Shown here: positions 62,930-64,000 of the stretch, in pieces
Numbering within the stretch: the stretch's first letter is position 1
Layout of the letters: every line of letters starts with the position of its first letter
Translations under genes and position numbers: made by a program
The notes under the pieces: model-generated
Databases searched by the model: none
The model's input: only the letters and a program-made list of their open reading frames with translations
What the model was told of the DNA's origin: nothing
Source of the DNA: JAPORY01 sp965215385
Lineage (GTDB): Bacteria; Pseudomonadota; Alphaproteobacteria; Rhodobacterales; Rhodobacteraceae
Assembly: GCA_965215385.1 (NCBI GenBank)
Contig: OZ244059.1
Coordinates: 2,542,001 to 2,606,000, forward strand
Direction: 5' to 3'
DNA length: 64,000 bases

Positions 62930-63631
62930 TCAGTTGGTCGTGCATCCCACGCTCGTCCTCCAGACGGCGTCCCTGATATATTCGTAGCCGTCCTCGGCAT
63001 CGGTGCGCGCCCAGCTGCCCGACGAGTTCCTGGCTCCGCAGAGGCAAGCCTGTATCTGATTCAAGTCCTTGCTGAAGGCGTAGCACCCGCTTGACCACGA
63101 ATCGCCGGGACCGTCGCCGCCGCGACCTGAGCCAAAGGGGATCTCCAGATCAAACGCCGTGCGGAAACAGGATCTTCCGATCACTGTATTTGCAGCACGA
63201 ACTTCCACGGTATAGCTTGTGTTCGGTGTCAGACTGCGGACAGTTGTGGTCTTGGCTGCCACGGACTGTGCGGGAAATACCCGTACATTGCCGAGTTCCG
63301 TTCGAGAGCCGACCGTCTGTCCATTCGGACCCTTCACGTCAAGATAAATAGCGCGGCCGCCGCCTATATTCGATCCCACATAACCTTGAACGGACGAAGT
63401 AGTCAGTGCTATTGTCGAAATTCGGGCCGAATCTTTCTTCAGGGACTCGGCTCCGAAGGTTGCAATCGTTGGATTCATTTCGCTCTGACCGCTTGGGCAG
63501 GCACTGGACCCTGTATCGCCCACAATGGACCAGTCCACCTGCGCTATGGACGGCACAGACAGAAACGCCAGCAACAGGAAGATCGCTAGCTTAGCGAGAG
63601 GGGGGGGGGGGGGGGGGGTAAAACGAGTCAT
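62930..63631 (-). CDS. Secreted FN3-like/Cys-rich protein with poly-C tract, candidate phase-variable gene
   Basis: A 233-residue protein in the sequenced state. The ATG at 63631 has GGAGG six bases upstream. MTRFT is followed by six Pro from a run of 19 C, then the signal peptide LAKLAIFLLLAFLSVPSIAQ. The mature part has an FN3-like segment (VRSLTPNTSYTVEVRAANTV, then GRSCFRTAFD), a Gly-rich linker (SGRGGDGPGDSW), and a Cys-rich end (SSGCYAFSKDLNQIQACLCG, then VWRTSVGCTTN). No known family is recognised. There is no other start between the tract and the signal peptide, so a change of one C would put secretion and the whole protein out of frame. An extracytoplasmic, variable surface or secreted role is inferred. 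Confidence 0.65.
   Translation of the reverse strand: MTRFTPPPPPPLAKLAIFLLLAFLSVPSIAQVDWSIVGDTGSSACPSGQSEMNPTIATFGAESLKKDSARISTIALTTSSVQGYVGSNIGGGRAIYLDVKGPNGQTVGSRTELGNVRVFPAQSVAAKTTTVRSLTPNTSYTVEVRAANTVIGRSCFRTAFDLEIPFGSGRGGDGPGDSWSSGCYAFSKDLNQIQACLCGARNSSGSWARTDAEDGYEYIRDAVWRTSVGCTTN
63600..63618. repeat. Homopolymer of 19 G (C on the coding strand)
   Basis: Nineteen consecutive G on the plus strand, located in codons 5-11 of the minus-strand secreted-protein gene. Tracts of this length mutate by slipped-strand mispairing during replication and are also prone to sequencing length error. No other comparable homopolymer was seen in the window. Confidence 0.9.
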
Positions 63632-63772
63632 TTTTATCCTCCAAAATGTTTACATGCAACTATTCTAAAGATCAGATAACACGAATTCAAGAAAAATTCA
63701 ACCTGAGACACTACCTTTCTTTTTGTCGCTAGATTGACTATACCTGTGGCCGAATTTTGCTTGGGGCGAGCA

Positions 63773-64000
63773 ATGAAGTTTTTTCCTAAATCGGATTTCC
63801 TTGCGGTATTAGTCGAGCGCGGCTTCATAGCTGATTGTACCAATCTCTCGGGTTTGGATTCCGTCCTCCATTCGAACCATACCGCCGGTTATATTGGCTT
63901 TGATGCAACGGCTAAATCTCTACATGTCGGGTCTTTGACCCAGATTATGATGCTGCGCTGGTTACAAAAGACGGGTCATAAACCAATCACGCTTATGGGC
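63773..64000 (+). CDS. tyrS: Tyrosyl-tRNA synthetase, N-terminal part
   Basis: The first 76 residues before the window ends. FPKSDFLAVLVERGFIADCT, then HTAGYIGFDATAKSLHVGSL and TQIMMLRWLQKTGHKPITLM is the TyrRS start, with YIGFDATA shaping the tyrosine pocket and HVGS as the HIGH-equivalent. ATG at 63773 with GGGGCGAG upstream. It charges tRNA-Tyr. Confidence 0.93.
   Translation, partial: MKFFPKSDFLAVLVERGFIADCTNLSGLDSVLHSNHTAGYIGFDATAKSLHVGSLTQIMMLRWLQKTGHKPITLMG

Noticed and set aside
1..64000. tRNA or rRNA genes
   Set aside because: By eye no T-loop (GGTTCGAATCC-like) with matching acceptor stem, and no rRNA-like segment, was found. Small structured RNAs could still be missed.

Overview
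The window reads as a chromosomal segment of a purple, photoheterotrophic alphaproteobacterium. The evidence is a photosynthesis gene cluster in the usual alphaproteobacterial order (crtC-crtD / crtE-crtF-bchC-bchX-bchY-bchZ-pufQ-pufB-pufA-pufL-pufM-pufC) and housekeeping neighbourhoods typical of the class (cysS-cimA, irr facing fabA, rbfA/truB/rpsO, purH-lspA-DUF3035-M16-M16, mlaA-mlaC). The species cannot be named from the sequence. TTG and GTG starts are frequent.

Region 1 (1-14.5 kb) is the photosynthesis cluster. A partial glyoxalase gene and a small ribbon-helix-helix gene come first. crtC and crtD (minus strand) face crtE, crtF, bchC, bchX, bchY, bchZ and puf (plus strand). Together they encode late carotenoid steps, geranylgeranyl diphosphate supply, chlorophyllide reductase and the next bacteriochlorophyll step, LH1 antenna, reaction centre L and M, and a four-haem reaction-centre cytochrome. 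Paired TGT-N12-ACA palindromes, the PpsR/CrtJ operator pattern, lie between crtD and crtE and upstream of bchC. Stem-loops lie between pufQ and pufB and between pufA and pufL.

Region 2 (14.5-21.2 kb) follows pufC directly and looks like a decaying accessory island. It holds a damaged IS110 transposase, an unknown acidic secreted protein with internal repeats, and the wreckage of defence genes: fragments of a DarT/DarG ADP-ribosylation toxin-antitoxin pair, a type IIG restriction-modification enzyme and a phage Gp37/Gp68-like protein.

Region 3 (21.2-32 kb) holds an MFS transporter, cimA, cysS, an amidase, an unknown Cys-rich protein, ftsK and lolA. Region 4 (32-41.8 kb) is a second graveyard: ISAs1, group II intron reverse transcriptase, IS66 and IS110 remnants, one apparently intact IS30 transposase, and a few genes between them (a lysozyme-like lipoprotein, an AEC transporter and two secreted proteins).

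Region 5 (41.8-62 kb) is mostly core: hspQ, gamma-glutamyltransferase, thiolase, rpsO, truB, rbfA, dapB, purH, lspA, envelope lipoproteins, paired M16 peptidases, fabA, irr, a PhyH-type dioxygenase, mlaC, mlaA and anmK. Region 6 (62-64 kb) lies between anmK and the start of tyrS. It carries two related secreted-protein genes, convergent on a shared stem-loop. One is broken by two in-frame stops and a one-base shift in a short C run. The other has a run of 19 C between its start codon and its signal peptide, the classic layout of a phase-variable gene. This small family, with a third probable relative at 33.4-34.0 kb, is the most unusual thing in the window.
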